Positions 31,602-42,519 of a DNA stretch of 64,000 nt are shown one piece after another. Source of the DNA: Euleptes europaea (Eukaryota > Chordata > Lepidosauria > Squamata > Sphaerodactylidae); contig NW_026612052.1 of assembly GCF_029931775.1 (NCBI RefSeq), positions 62,001 to 126,000 of the forward strand, given 5' to 3'. Both the position numbers and the translations under genes were made by a program. Under the pieces are notes generated by a model that was not told where the DNA came from, ran no database searches, and saw only the letters and a program-made list of their open reading frames with translations. Every line of letters starts with the position of its first letter. The stretch's first letter is position 1.

Positions 31602-34095
31602 GTCTAGCAAGAAAGAAGGAGTGTCACGTGCAAAAGGTTGAAGGTAAAAATCTAACATTTGCGCAAGAGGCTCAGTAAGGCTGCCCCTAGAAGAGATGAT
31701 AGGGCGTCCAGGTGGATTATGAGCATTTTTGTGCAACTTGGGCAAAGTATAAAATAAAGGAGTCTTTGGATATTTAACTGAAAGAAACTCTGCTGTTTTG
31801 GCATCAATGTAGCCCAAGGAAACAGCTTCAGAAATGACAACATTAATAACTTTCGCAATTCTTTTGGTTGGATTATTAGGCAATTTCTTATAAAACGTGG
31901 TGTCATCAAGCTGTCTTAGGTTCTCCTGATGGTACGTATGAAAATCCATAATGACAATCGCACCTCCTTTATCAGCTTGCCTAATGACAATGGAGTCATC
32001 ATCGGCAAGTTTATTCAAAGCTCTTTCGTGATCCTTCTTTCTTGCTAGATTCTCGTGATCTGATCAATAAAACTGAAGGTATGAGAATTCCTAATAATGC
32101 TGTCTTGGCCTCTCTAGATGTCAAAGCCCTTTATACTAACATTCCATTGGATTCTGCTAGAGAAATCATTTCTAATTCTTTAGACATGCGTCTGGATCCA
32201 TTCCCTCCCACTCATTTTTTGCTCGATGTATCTGACATTATTTTGGAAAACAACATATTTAGATATGGCATTGATTTTTACATTCAAATCAAAGGGGTTG
32301 CGATGGGTGCCTCTTGTGCCCCGGCGATTGCCAATCTCTATATGGTAAATTTTGAACGAAAATACATGTACAATGATAATCCTTTTAAGGATAATATTTT
32401 TCTGTACAAACGTTTTGTAGATGACCTTCTGTTTTTATTTAAATCTTCTGACTCCTTTCACAAATTTATTCAATGGATCAATACCTTAGATCCCCATCTT
32501 CAGTTTTCTGGTACTTGTAATTCTACACAGATTCAATTTCTTGATTTGGAATTATATGTTGATGACAATAGATCCCTTGCCTTTAGACCTTATAAGAAGC
32601 CCATGTCCCGCAATTCTGGGTTACATTATTTGTCTTTCCATCCACTGCATCTTAGAAATAATTTGCCTTTCAGTCAGTTCATCCGTCTTAAGCGCAATTC
32701 TACCACACATTCGGACTTTGAACATGCCACGGCTAATCTTAAAAGAGATCTTTCCGAGAGAGGCTACCCTGACCACGTTATAGCCAATGCCAAGCTGAAG
32801 ACTGATATGAGGGACCGCAAATCCATGTTAGAAAACTCCAGAACTAACATTGAAAAGAGAGTTTTTTGTTCCCTAACTTACAGTCGGCACTCTAATGCCA
32901 TTCAGCAAATAATTAAGAAGCATTGGCATATGCTTACATCTATTCCAGGTTGTTCCGCTCCACCTCTTTTTGGCTTAAAAAGGAATGTTTCTTTAAGAGA
33001 CAAGCTAGTTCGCTCCGACATTGTATCCAGACGCTTGCCTCCTGTAACTATTGGTCATTTCCCCTGCAGCTCGTGCTCAATGTGCCCATTGAGCCTTCCT
33101 GTAAAAGAGTTTACATCAACCACCTCGGATTTTAAATTTAAAATCACACATTTCTCGAATTGCTCCACGAGCCGTGTGGTTTATTGCGTCATTTGCAAAT
33201 GTGGTCTACTCTATGTAGGCAGCACATTACGTGCAGTCAAACTGCGTATTGGTGAGCATAAATCCAGGATTAGGTCCCGTAATTTTGAGGCACCCCTGAC
33301 TTCCCATTTCATCGAAAAGTAACATAATGAAAATGATCTTAGATTTTTTGTTATTTGGATTTATAAAGGTAACAGCTTTGATATGGAAAATGTGCAAAAA
33401 ATCTTACTGAGACAGGAAAGCAAGTTCATTTATTTATTCAAGTCATATTTTCCTTTTGGGCTCAATAATGAATTAGACCTATCGTGTTATTTGTAAGTAA
33501 GTAATAAGTATTTTCAGAATCCATCCTTTGCCACTCATCCCTCTGTTCTAGCTGAATATATTAGATAGCACTTCTTATGCAACTTTAACTGTAGCCATTT
33601 TGAGCAGCCTTCTGGTGCATTTAGACTGAATACTTGTATTAAACTGCTATTATTGCATCTACTAAGGTATGTTTCATTTTATAAGCTTTTAATATATATT
33701 TAAAGACAATGGTAGTTTAGTATATAAAAAAATAATTTTTTATTAATTATTATTACATTTTATAGATAAATGATATATATTAAGAAGATATTAGCTGATG
33801 AAGCTGCAATTATGCAGTGAAAACGCTCGTGAACATCCGGACTGCGTTACTGTGGACCTTCTCCCCTTTGTTCTACTTGGGGTTATTATCTGAAGAAACT
33901 ACCTTGAGATAAGACTTTCACTTACTCTGATAGAGACCTACCTTGAAAGAGACTTTCCAATTCTCCCTCGTGGATTCACTTGTATATATTCTCTTTGATG
34001 TTTGCACTTGTTTGTAGATGTTTACGTTCACAATACATGTTTGCATAGTTTGCTTGTGTAATTATTTATTTTGTTTGGTGAGCCTGGTACTAGAG
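31602..34095 (+). mobile_element. Penelope-like retroelement (Neptune/Poseidon type), 5' part inverted
   Basis: The + strand part (32042 to about 33500) encodes reverse transcriptase motifs (LDVKALYTNIP, KGVAMGASCAPAIANLYM, FVDDLL) and a C-terminal GIY-YIG endonuclease domain (VVYCVICKCGLLYVGSTLR). The - strand part (32018-31600) encodes the upstream RT region (IVIRQADKGGAIVIMD, YTLPKLHKN, GRPIISSRGSLTEPLAQ). The two halves therefore face opposite ways, as after a twin-primed 5' inversion. The 3' part holds a hammerhead-like core at 33795-33822. The element is 5'-truncated and broken, with few further breaks, so it is fairly young. Such elements lack capsid or envelope. Confidence 0.9.
33795..33830 (+). 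ncRNA. Hammerhead-ribozyme-like motif in the Penelope-like element
   Basis: CTGATGA (33795-33801), a 6-bp stem GCTGCA/TGCAGT around loop ATTA (33803-33818), then GAAA (33819-33822) and a possible short stem III ACG...CGT. Penelope-like elements are known to carry minimal hammerhead motifs of this kind (Cervera and De la Pena). The base after the putative stem III is G, where a cleavable site needs A, C or U, so this copy may be inactive or the alignment may be off by one. Confidence 0.55.
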
Positions 34096-34096
34096 T

Positions 34097-34312
34097 TTTC
34101 CTAACTTCCAGGTGGTGGCTGGAGATCCCCTGCTATTACAACTGATCTCCAGGTGACAGAGATCAGTTCACCTGGAGGAAACGGCCTCTTTGGAAGGTGG
34201 ACTCTATGGCATTATACACATTGAAGTCCCTCCCCTCACCAAATCCCGCCCTCCTCAGGCTCCACCCCCAAAGTCTCCAGATATTTCCCAACCCATAGCT
34301 GGCAACCCTACA
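34097..34312. mobile_element. hAT-like non-autonomous element
   Basis: Reverse orientation copy of the family at 3409. The left edge CCTAACTTCCAGGTGGTGGC is slightly truncated; the right terminus is AGCTGGCAACCCTA. Internal blocks 'gatctccaggtgacagagatcagttcacctggag' and CAGGCTCCACCCCCAAAGTC. It abuts the Penelope-like element. Confidence 0.75.
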
Positions 34313-34465
34313 GTGCTCCCTGGAGGCTCTTTCTCCATCTTCTTCCTCAACATGTGTTACCTTCTCAGTTTTGGGGAGCTAATTGGAGCTTGCATCATTC
34401 ATTCTACTGCCCCTGCATTGGGGCAGAATGTTTATCTGTGTGGCATGTCCCCACCCCTTCCAGCC

Positions 34466-34690
34466 ACCTACTCACATGAACACATGAAGCTGCCTTATAC
34501 TGAATCAGACCCTTGGTCCATCAAAGTCAGTACTGTCTACTCAGACTGACAGCGGCTCTCCGGGGTCTCAGGCAGAGGTCTTTCACATCACCTACCTGCC
34601 TAGTCCCTTTAACTGGAGATGCTGGGGACTGAACCTGGGACCGTCCACAGGGCAAGCAGATGCTCTACCACTGAGCCACGGCCCCTCCCC
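34466..34690 (-). repeat. tRNA-derived SINE with CR1-like tail
   Basis: On the - strand the tRNA head reads GGCCGTGGCTCAGTGGTAGA (A box) and GGTTCAGTCCCC (B box). The 3' end 'gatggaccaagggtctgattcagtataaggcagcttcatgtg' resembles the CR1 3' end at 41.0 kb. The whole unit is SINE, not a tRNA gene: the cloverleaf is not maintained and a long unrelated body follows. Confidence 0.85.
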
Positions 34691-35191
34691 TACTCCTCTC
34701 TACCTGCCTGTCACTGCTTGTGCTGCCAACTCCATCACCTGCCTCTCCTTGTTGTCAAAAGACAGACAAACAGCCTTCTTGCAAAGGCTCACTTTGACAA
34801 CCTGTGTTGCTCTACAACACTCTTCAAAGTCAACCGGGCCACACCAGCTTGGCCATGGGATGTAGTGAGGCAGTGAGAATGACCTGTTATGAACATTGAG
34901 TGTCAATGTTTTTTTCCCCCCCAAGGGAAGAAAAAGTATACTTCAGTAATTATGAAGTACAGCTTCAGGTTGCTTATACTTTGCATCAGGTTCCTCACCT
35001 GAAGTTCAGTCCCTACTGGCATTCTCTGTGCACTCTATTAGGCAAAGTGTTGTGTGTGGTGAGTGATGTAAGGCAGCTTATCAATACAAATCCACAGAGA
35101 GAATGACATACAGAGGATCTGAATGTTCTCTGGATTCCCCCTTTTCATAATTGGCTAAGAACTGCTGGAACCATTTTTTTTAACAAAAGTT

Positions 35192-35308
35192 GATGAATTC
35201 TTTGGAGACAGCATCTCAAGAGAGCTTTTGGTTATGGCAATATAAAGGGCCTAACTCCATTCAGTTAGAAACCACTGTTCCAGAGGACATTCTTACGATT
35301 TAAACTGG
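35192..35308 (+). promoter_or_regulatory. Putative promoter and first exon for the OR at 39.3 kb
   Basis: Begins with the 17-mer shared with 27725, then TCTCAAGAGA (35213-35222) in the place of the O/E-like site, a TATA box TATAAAG at 35241-35247, TAGAAACCACTGTT at 35266-35279 (exact at 44413-44426), and ends 'gatttaaactgg' with donor GTGAGT at 35309. The distance to the OR, 4 kb, is enlarged by a LINE of 1.6 kb. Confidence 0.5.
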
Positions 35309-35756
35309 GTGAGTAGAAATGAGAGATGCAATCAAAATAAATGGGAAAACTGACAGAGGAAGTCTGTGTGTGACATAGATGGCTGATGTAGCAAGGACTT
35401 TTTAATGATCATTTATATTTCTGCTAAACTTTTGGTTCTCACCTTTTCAAAGTTGGTTTTAAAGAGTCCTAGCAATACAGCAACCTTTATGACTGCAGCT
35501 TCTTTAGCATCCCACAAGAAGGTGCTGGGCTTAATTTCAGTTCCTCCAGGGAAGTGACCACTATATGGAAGAAAACCCCAAAGCTTACATTTGAATAGTG
35601 TATAAGCCCTCCCTTTCTTTTTACATTCTCAGAGGGGGTCTTTTTGATTGATGGAGCTTGTCCTTTTACAGCTGGTGGGATATGAGTAGTGAATAGTTTT
35701 TCCCACTGAGCATAGCACATGAGTTTCTTGTTCTCTGTGTGAGCATAACCACTTAT

Positions 35757-36065
35757 GAGAGCCAGTGCAGTGTAGTGGTCAAGAGCGATGGTTTGGAGTG
35801 GTGGGCTCTGATCTGGAGAACCGGGTTTGATTCTCCACTCCTCCACATGAGCGGCAGACACTAATCCGGTGAACAGGGTTGGTTTCCCCACTCCTACACA
35901 TGAAGCCAGCTGGGTGACTTTGGGCTAGTCACAGCTCTCAGCCCCACCTACCTCACAGGGTGTCGATTGTGGGGAGGGGACGGGAAGGTGATTGTACGCC
36001 AGTTTGATTCTTCCTTAAGTGGTAGAGAAAGACGGCATATTAAAACCAACTCTTCTTCTTCTCCT
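35757..36065 (+). repeat. tRNA-derived SINE with L2-like tail, full length
   Basis: From GAGAGCCAGTGCAGTGTAGT through two similar internal blocks ('ctctgatctggagaaccggg' and 'cactaatccggtgaacaggg') to 'ttaagtggtagagaaagacggcatattaaaaccaactcttcttctt'. This tail subtype also occurs at 62.4 and 56.3 kb. Confidence 0.88.
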
Positions 36066-36421
36066 CCAAATCTTGTGTTCATAAGAAAACAGCCAGCTAG
36101 TTTAAAGGGACAGCAATGTGGATTTCATAATTACATCTGCATATTTGGACATGTAATGATTTTAAAAGAACTTTCCCCTTTTCTTCATGACAAAAAAACA
36201 TACATTTATTTCAATGCCTCAGACAGATTTGTGATTTGTGAATCACTGAGTTGATCACAGCACCTCAGACAATTTTCAGCCAGTTGCTTTTCAGATGTTG
36301 GTAGCAATCTTGCACACACTTAAACTTGTGAACTTCCATGTATGTCTGCAGGATTTACACAGTCTATCCAGAGAAAGGATTACTGCCAAAATCTTCTTCT
36401 TAGTCAACTTGACAACCTAGA

Positions 36422-36549
36422 AAGCCTGAGGTGGGGACCATGGGATCTGTATGGACGAAAGCCACTTGGGATAGTGGCTGTAGTAAGAAAGATCATTGAG
36501 AGAGACTGAGCAAAAAAGAAAAAAAGAAAAGCTAGCTGGATCCCACCCA
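36422..36549 (-). repeat. MITE-like repeat, 'GGTTGGATCC' family, partial
   Basis: Contains 'gggaccatgggatctgtatgg' and the end 'aaagctagctggatcccaccca'. The left part is missing. Confidence 0.5.
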
Positions 36550-37110
36550 ATGAATCTGAAAACGTGAGATGTTGTTTTTGAGCAGTTATTGACTAGGTCT
36601 GAAACTTTCTTCTCAGTCTAACTTTATAGCTGGCTAGTACCACCTATAGCCCACCAAGACAGATATAGGTCATCATCCATATACATCCTTTCCTGAATCC
36701 TGTCTCAGCTGTACCAGAAAGACAGCAACAAGGGGAGGGCCTATCACTGCTAACATAGAGTCCAAATAGGAATGGATATGAGAGATTTATCTGCAAAATG
36801 CTGAGCAACAGGTCACCAAGTAGGTCACCAAGTAGGTCACCTCCCAACAGGCCTCCCAGTACCCACAACAGCTCCACTAGCCTACACTGTGCAGATGCAT
36901 TGGTTGTGGAGAAGTGTTGTTTCATTGCCCCTATCACTACTGTGGAGTACACTTTAAAATGAGCTTTTGCCTGTGTCTTATTGGATTCGTCCCAAGTCTT
37001 CCTCCACTGTTGTTCTAGCAACATTTCTCACTTCTTTCTCTGATATCCTCTAGTCATTACTTTGTAATGTTGTTTAACATTAATCAACACCAAGAAGCTC
37101 CTAGATCAAT
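36550..37110. other. Intergenic DNA with a short tandem repeat
   Basis: Mostly unassigned. 'agtaggtcacc' repeats near 36812-36842, and blocks of 'agaagctcctagatcaa' type begin at about 37091, leading into the LINE target site. Confidence 0.45.
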
Positions 37111-38774
37111 ACACAGAAACTCCTAGATCAACACCCAGAAGCCCTTAGAAGCGGCCGTTCCACTTTGGACCAATGCCTGATTCTTCGCCATCTGATAGAG
37201 AAATATACTTCTAGACCCCAAGGAGCCCTTTATGTAGCTTTTATAGATTATAAAATGATGTTTGATAGTATATCACGCAATAGGTTATGGGCGAAACTTG
37301 AAGGCTCTACAATTGATCACAGGTTACTTTTACTAATCCGCACACTACATGAAAATAACAACTTGAATGTAAGGTGCAATCTTCAAGGTCACTTAACGCA
37401 CGAGATTCCAGTAAAGAGAGGCGTAAAACAAGGTTGCATTCTCGCACCCCTCCTGTTTAATTTCTACATTAACTTTATGGCACAGTCAATAACAGATCCC
37501 GACTTTCACCCTCCTAATATGGCAAAAAAAAACAAATCTCTACATTACTAAACACAGATGATACTGCTATCCTCTCTAACTCTAAGGTAGGGTTGAAAAG
37601 GGCACTATGAGCACTCTCAGCTTACTGCAAGGAGGAACATCTCACAATCAATCTCTCAAAAACTAAAATTGTTATTTTTTCCAAAAAAACCCTCCAAGTA
37701 GAGATGGCAGATTGATGGCCATAACATAGAACAAGTTAAAATATTCAAATACCTAGGAGTAGTGTTTCAGTCTTCTGGCACTTGGTCGACTCAGGCAACA
37801 CACATAGGCTGGCCAAAGGTCTTGCCACAGCAATTTTAAGATTTTTCTTTACAAAAGGAGGTGCACATATATCCGGTGCATTGAAGGTATTTAAAGAGAA
37901 AGTGGTCCCACAATTAACCTATGGCTCACAGGTATGTCTTTATAAAGATCTCCATAAATTTGAAGTAATACAATCTAAATTCCTTAGATTCTTATTTGGA
38001 GTACCTAGCTGCATTTCAAATTCCCAGCTTAGGATAGAAGCAGGCCTGGTACCTGTAGGAACACACGTCTGGTTCCAAGCCATAAATCTCTGGCTTAAGC
38101 TAAACCTAGCTCCATCTGGATTAACCTCACTAATACTCATAGATAACCACCCTTCAAGGTAGATAAGAGATACAGAGGCCCAAATGTACCATCTGGGATA
38201 CAGCAGCGAAGCATTACTACAACTAGGTTATCAAAGAACTAAACTACAAATTAAGCTAAGGCTATGGGACATTGCGCTTCAAACTGACAGAGCACATGCC
38301 CCCTATTACCAGCAGAGAAAGAGTGTAATAAAATTTTTGTGCCTCTAAATTACCTTTACTCGCTGGAAACTCCAAAGTTGAGAAGAGCCTTTACCTTAGC
38401 CCGGTTCAACGTACTTCCATCTGCCCTTATTGAAGGAAGATATGCACGTATCCCATATGATCAGCGAATTTGTCCTTGCCAGTCAGGTGGGATTGAAACC
38501 ATTGAACATGTCTTATTAGATTGCTGTTACTATCAGGAAATTAGATCCAGGCTCATTAGACCAATATTGCCCAAATACCCAGGTAGAACAAGCTCCTTCT
38601 ATACTGACTTTCTCCTTGCTGACTGCTCCAACGAGACCACCCTTAAGGGGGCAAAATTCTGTGCACAAGCATGTTTAATAAGACAGAAGAAGGTAACCTA
38701 AATTTTAATTACAGTTATTCAAGTGTTATAACTGTACACAGAAACTCCTAGATCAACACCCAGAAGCTCTTAGA
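37111..38774 (+). mobile_element. 5'-truncated LINE between 39-bp direct repeats
   Basis: The element (about 37150-38735) begins inside the RT domain: RSTLDQCLILRHL, VAFIDYKMMFDSISR, IPVKRGVKQGCILAPLLFN, then the catalytic box as NTDDTAIL in another frame. A C-terminal region follows with RAFTLARFNVLPSALIEGRY and a knuckle CPCQSGGIETIEHVLLDC. Two copies of a 39-nt target sequence (37111-37149 and 38736-38774, one mismatch) flank it. Frameshifts separate the ORF pieces. The clade may be R4-like or Vingi/Ingi-like; I could not decide. Confidence 0.85.
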
Positions 38775-38867
38775 TCATACATTAAACTTTTTGGCATTTC
38801 TGTTTCTGAGTTGCTAGTGGTATGTCATTAAAAAGAGGGGGGTATCTCATGGTTCCAAACTGTAGGT

Positions 38868-38998
38868 TGGATCTAGCCAGATTTTTCTCTCCCTTAATCA
38901 CTTTCCACCCTAACTACTACTCCTGTCCATTCCCATATTGTCTTTGTGGGTCATCAAATGGGCCCCTCTTCCATATTTTTCACTGTAGAAAAGCTGTA
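38868..38998 (+). repeat. MITE-like repeat, 'GGTTGGATCC' family, partial
   Basis: Left end AGGTTGGATCTAGCCAG, core 'gtgggtcatcaaatgggcccctc', end 'cactgtagaaaagctgt'. Confidence 0.5.
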
Positions 38999-39302
38999 TT
39001 AATTGTATGAACTCTTCCTGTCTTGCATCACAGACCTACCCCATCTTGGATTCCTTTCTCATGCTATCTTTAAAATGCTATTATTACTATCACTTTGGTG
39101 AAATCAGTAGATATTTTTGTATTTTGGATTCTTCAGAGGCTGTTCCTAATTTTATGAAATTAAGCGTATGCAGATTCTTTCATTAACCCAGCTTCATAAT
39201 GGAAAAAAGGATTACTGTTTTAGTGAAAAGACATTTTGGACTGAGAGTAAAATCCTTTATTTTTTATTTCAGCAATTTGTTTCCACATATCAAGGAGGAC
39301 AA

Positions 39303-40244
39303 ATGGCAGACCAAAATCAGGTAGAATTCAATGAAACAAGAGTGACAGAATTCATCCTTCTTGGATTCCCTGGGTCTCCGCATGTTCAGATGTTAATCTT
39401 CGTGGTCTTTTTTATCATGTACATCTTGACAGTTTTGGGAAATGCATCCATCATCATCCTAGTGACAACTAGCAGCCGCCTCCATAGCCCCATGTATTTC
39501 TTCCTATGCAATCTCTCTTTCCTGGAGATATGGTACACAACGGCCTCAGTCCCCAAAATCCTTGCCATCTTTCTGGGGAGGAGCAGAACTATTTCTTTTG
39601 CTGGCTGTTTACTCCAAATGTATTTCATTTTTTCCTTTGGATGCGCCGAACACATCCTCCTTGCTGTCATGGCTTATGACCGGTATTTGGCCATATGTTA
39701 CCCCTTGCACTACCACACCATTATGGATATGGGTCTCTCTGGCAAGTTGGCAGGTGGTGCTTGGCTGGGTGGATTCCTTGTTGTTATTTTCCCATCCTAC
39801 CTAATTACAAGGTTGTCCTTCTGTGGGTCCAATGTGATCAACAACTTCTTTTGTAACATTGATAACTGGATCATTCTCTCCTGCACTAACACCTCTTTCC
39901 TCGAGAAGATAGTTTTTATCACAGCCACATTGGTCATCATAGGCTCATGCGTGGTAACCCTACTTTCTTACATGTTCATTATTTCCACCATCGTACGCAT
40001 CCCTTCTACTGAAGGACGGAAGAAGGCTTTTTCCACATGCTCCTCCCATTTTGCTGTTGTGATCATTTGGTACGGTTCCACTGCCTTTCTTTTTGTCAAG
40101 CCTTCTAAACAAACAGCTTTAGAGGTGACCAAAATAGTGAGCATCTTCAATCTGATTGTGGTTCCAGTCATGAATCCTTTCATCTACACCCTGAGAAACA
40201 AAGAGGTGAAGAATGTCTTGAGAAATAAATTCCATAGGGTATGA
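39303..40244 (+). CDS. Olfactory receptor, family 6 (OR6F1-like)
   Basis: Intact 313-residue OR. The open frame extends upstream to 39168, but the ATG at 39303 gives MADQNQVEFNETRVTEFILL with the sequon at residue 10 as in its paralogues, so it is preferred. Motifs: SPMYFFLCNLSFLEIWYTT, LLAVMAYDRYLAICYPLHY, FCGSNVINNFFCNIDNW, KKAFSTCSSHFAVV, PVMNPFIYTLRNKEV. The acceptor position used by the OR at 30.1 kb (CCGCAG) reads CCACAT here. The nearest alternative AG, after TTTTTTATTTC, is at 39271-39272, so the splice may have moved upstream. The protein itself has no defect. Confidence 0.97.
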   Translation: MADQNQVEFNETRVTEFILLGFPGSPHVQMLIFVVFFIMYILTVLGNASIIILVTTSSRLHSPMYFFLCNLSFLEIWYTTASVPKILAIFLGRSRTISFAGCLLQMYFIFSFGCAEHILLAVMAYDRYLAICYPLHYHTIMDMGLSGKLAGGAWLGGFLVVIFPSYLITRLSFCGSNVINNFFCNIDNWIILSCTNTSFLEKIVFITATLVIIGSCVVTLLSYMFIISTIVRIPSTEGRKKAFSTCSSHFAVVIIWYGSTAFLFVKPSKQTALEVTKIVSIFNLIVVPVMNPFIYTLRNKEVKNVLRNKFHRV

Positions 40245-40389
40245 ACTAGAACACATATTTTTAATGTGTCTAATCATGTCCAAATCTGGAGATATTAAAT
40301 ACTTTAGTGTCATACAGTCCAGTTTTGTTAGAGAGTAGTTTGAAAAATCTTCACTTCCTTTGATGCATGCTCAAGTGGTGGGTGTATTC

Positions 40390-41063
40390 TCCTTACCATG
40401 CCACGCTTGGAATACTGTGCACAGTTCTGGTCACCATACCAAAAAAAGAATACTGCAGAGCTTGAGAATGTGCAGAAAAGAATAACCAAAATGATCAGGG
40501 GGCTAGAACAACCACCCTATGAGGAACGGTTAAAACGCTTTGGATTGTTTAGCTTAGAAAGAAGGTGGTTAAGGGGAGATATAATAGAGGTCTATAAAGT
40601 TATGCATGATATGGAGAGAGTGGACAGGGAGAAGCTTTTCTCCCTCTGTCATAATACCAGAACGTGAGATCATCTGCTGAAGCTGGAGTGTGAGAGATTC
40701 AAAAGGAAGAATTTCTTCACACAGCACAAATTTGTGGAACTCCCTGCCCCAGGATGTGGTGATGGCTGCCAGCTTGGAAGGCTCTAAGAGGGGAGGGGAC
40801 ATGTTCATGGAGGATGGGGCTATCCATGGCTACTAGTCAAAATGAATACTAGTTATGATGTATACCTATTCTCTACTGTATCAGAGGAGCATGCCTATTA
40901 TATTAGGTGCTGTGGAACACAGGCAGGTTAATGTTGCTACAGTCATCATGTTTGTGGGCTTCCTAGAGGAACTTGGTTCACCACTGTGTGAACAGACTGC
41001 TGGAATTGATGGACCTTGGTCTGATCCAGCAGGGCTTTTTTTTTCATGTTCTTATGTTGTCCC
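40390..41063 (+). mobile_element. CR1 LINE 3' end
   Basis: Encodes RLEYCAQFWSPYQKKNTAEL, QKRITKMIRGLEQPPYEERL and SLERRWLRGDIIEVYKVMHD, the end of the CR1 ORF2 protein. The long non-coding end follows, 'gctggaattgatggaccttggtctgatccagcagggc', and then TTCTTATGT. 5'-truncated. The CR1 tail is shared with the SINE at 34466. Confidence 0.9.
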
Positions 41064-42519
41064 ACAACCTTTCCTTGCAAGTGGTTGAAAGCCTCAAGTT
41101 TTTGTTTAGCTCGTGTGCTCATAAACTAAGCTGGCAAAAAACAATGAGTGTATGAGATAACCTCGTCAGGCTGCTCACTCACTTTCCCCACATATTCCAG
41201 AAACCCACAGTATTCCCTACAATTTAATCAGAGCCTAATATGCCCCAACCCGAAAACCAAACTTAGTTAAATCTATATGGGGCCAATATATGTAGCCAAT
41301 GTGAGACCACCCCATGTACAACATCTGCCATCTTTAACTTTTTATGAGGGCAGGAACAATAGTGACCGCCCACAGAATGAAGACATAGGGCAATAAGTAT
41401 GGGTAAGACTTGGCTTTATTAAACACTGAGCTACTTGGTCTTTCTAATTATGTTTATTAAAGTCCACCCCTAACCCTTCAAGTGTGGGTCACCATCTAAC
41501 TAGCAATCTTTGGCATCTGTCTGTCTGTCTGTCTGGGCACCTGAAAGACAGGGGGTCCGCATATAGTCAACCAGCACGCACTTATCCTTCTTCTGCTTCT
41601 TAGTCATTTCCTTATTCTCTTCTTTCTGATTGGGTTCCCACAGAAGGAGGGAAAGTGGCTCCTGTATATTCTCCCCTGCTTGGGATGATTGCCTTGGGCA
41701 AGTATGACTTCCTATGGGCTACCAAGGCACTCTACAGAATGAAAGGAAGACACATCAGTCTGCCTGCTGCCTAGTGGGATACCACAGAATCTGCCTGCCA
41801 AATAGACATTGGCCATGTCACACCTTCCTCCATGGGCATGCTGTTCCATGCTTTATCTGGATGGAACAGCCCACAAGCCGGTTCCCAACCCACTCTGGCT
41901 CTATCCCAAGATATCTCTGTTTTACTACACCCAATAAGGTCAGCAGTGAATCAATCTTCACTCAGCGCTATTTCAAAAAAGCCCTTAGCTGGAGCACATG
42001 AACCCACAGCCTCACCTGAAACCAGCTCCTAACAAGTCTTCTCCCCATTCCTAGAAGTCAGCCTGCATGTTCAGCTATTACCGCATGCTCCAGACTGGGC
42101 ACCAATGATTTTGATTTTGGTACTGTCCTGGCAATGTTTGCAGGTAGACCCTGGACCTCAGTCCGCTTTAAACTTGTCTCCTTCTCTCCCAATTTCAGAC
42201 CTTTCTGCAGCATCACTTCTACTCACAAGTTCCAGAATACTATGCCATCATCATCATCAAAATATGAAGAAATTTTTAATAGGGAACATTTATTGTTACT
42301 GTTTTGTTCAGCTAATCCCATTTCTTTGTTTAGGCAGCTTTAGGAGCCATAATAACAGTCACAGAGAGCAACATTCCTCCCTTGTCCTTTCCTCCTCCAG
42401 TAGTATAAGTTGCATCACCCTCCTGCAATACTGGAAATGCCAGTTCCTTGAGCCAGTATACATCCTAAGGGATAAACTCCTCAAAATGTTACATTCCAAA
42501 TTAGTCCCTTACACACTAA
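41064..42519. other. Intergenic DNA, no recognised gene
   Basis: Apart from a (CTGT)n tract at 41514-41535 I see no named repeat. Several open frames of 66-151 codons on the + strand overlap each other and lack domain motifs, so they are not annotated. Confidence 0.45.

Noticed and set aside
32042-33322. Host telomerase or another cellular reverse transcriptase
   Set aside because: The GIY-YIG domain after the RT and the repeat-like surroundings identify a Penelope-like element.
34661-34681. tRNA gene (A and B boxes present)
   Set aside because: The tRNA-like part is the head of a SINE; the cloverleaf is decayed and a CR1-type tail follows.
39168-39302. Upstream extension of the OR at 39.3 kb (likewise 30039-30095)
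   Set aside because: The extensions are not conserved among paralogues and cross splice acceptors; the downstream ATGs put the sequon at residue 10 in four genes.
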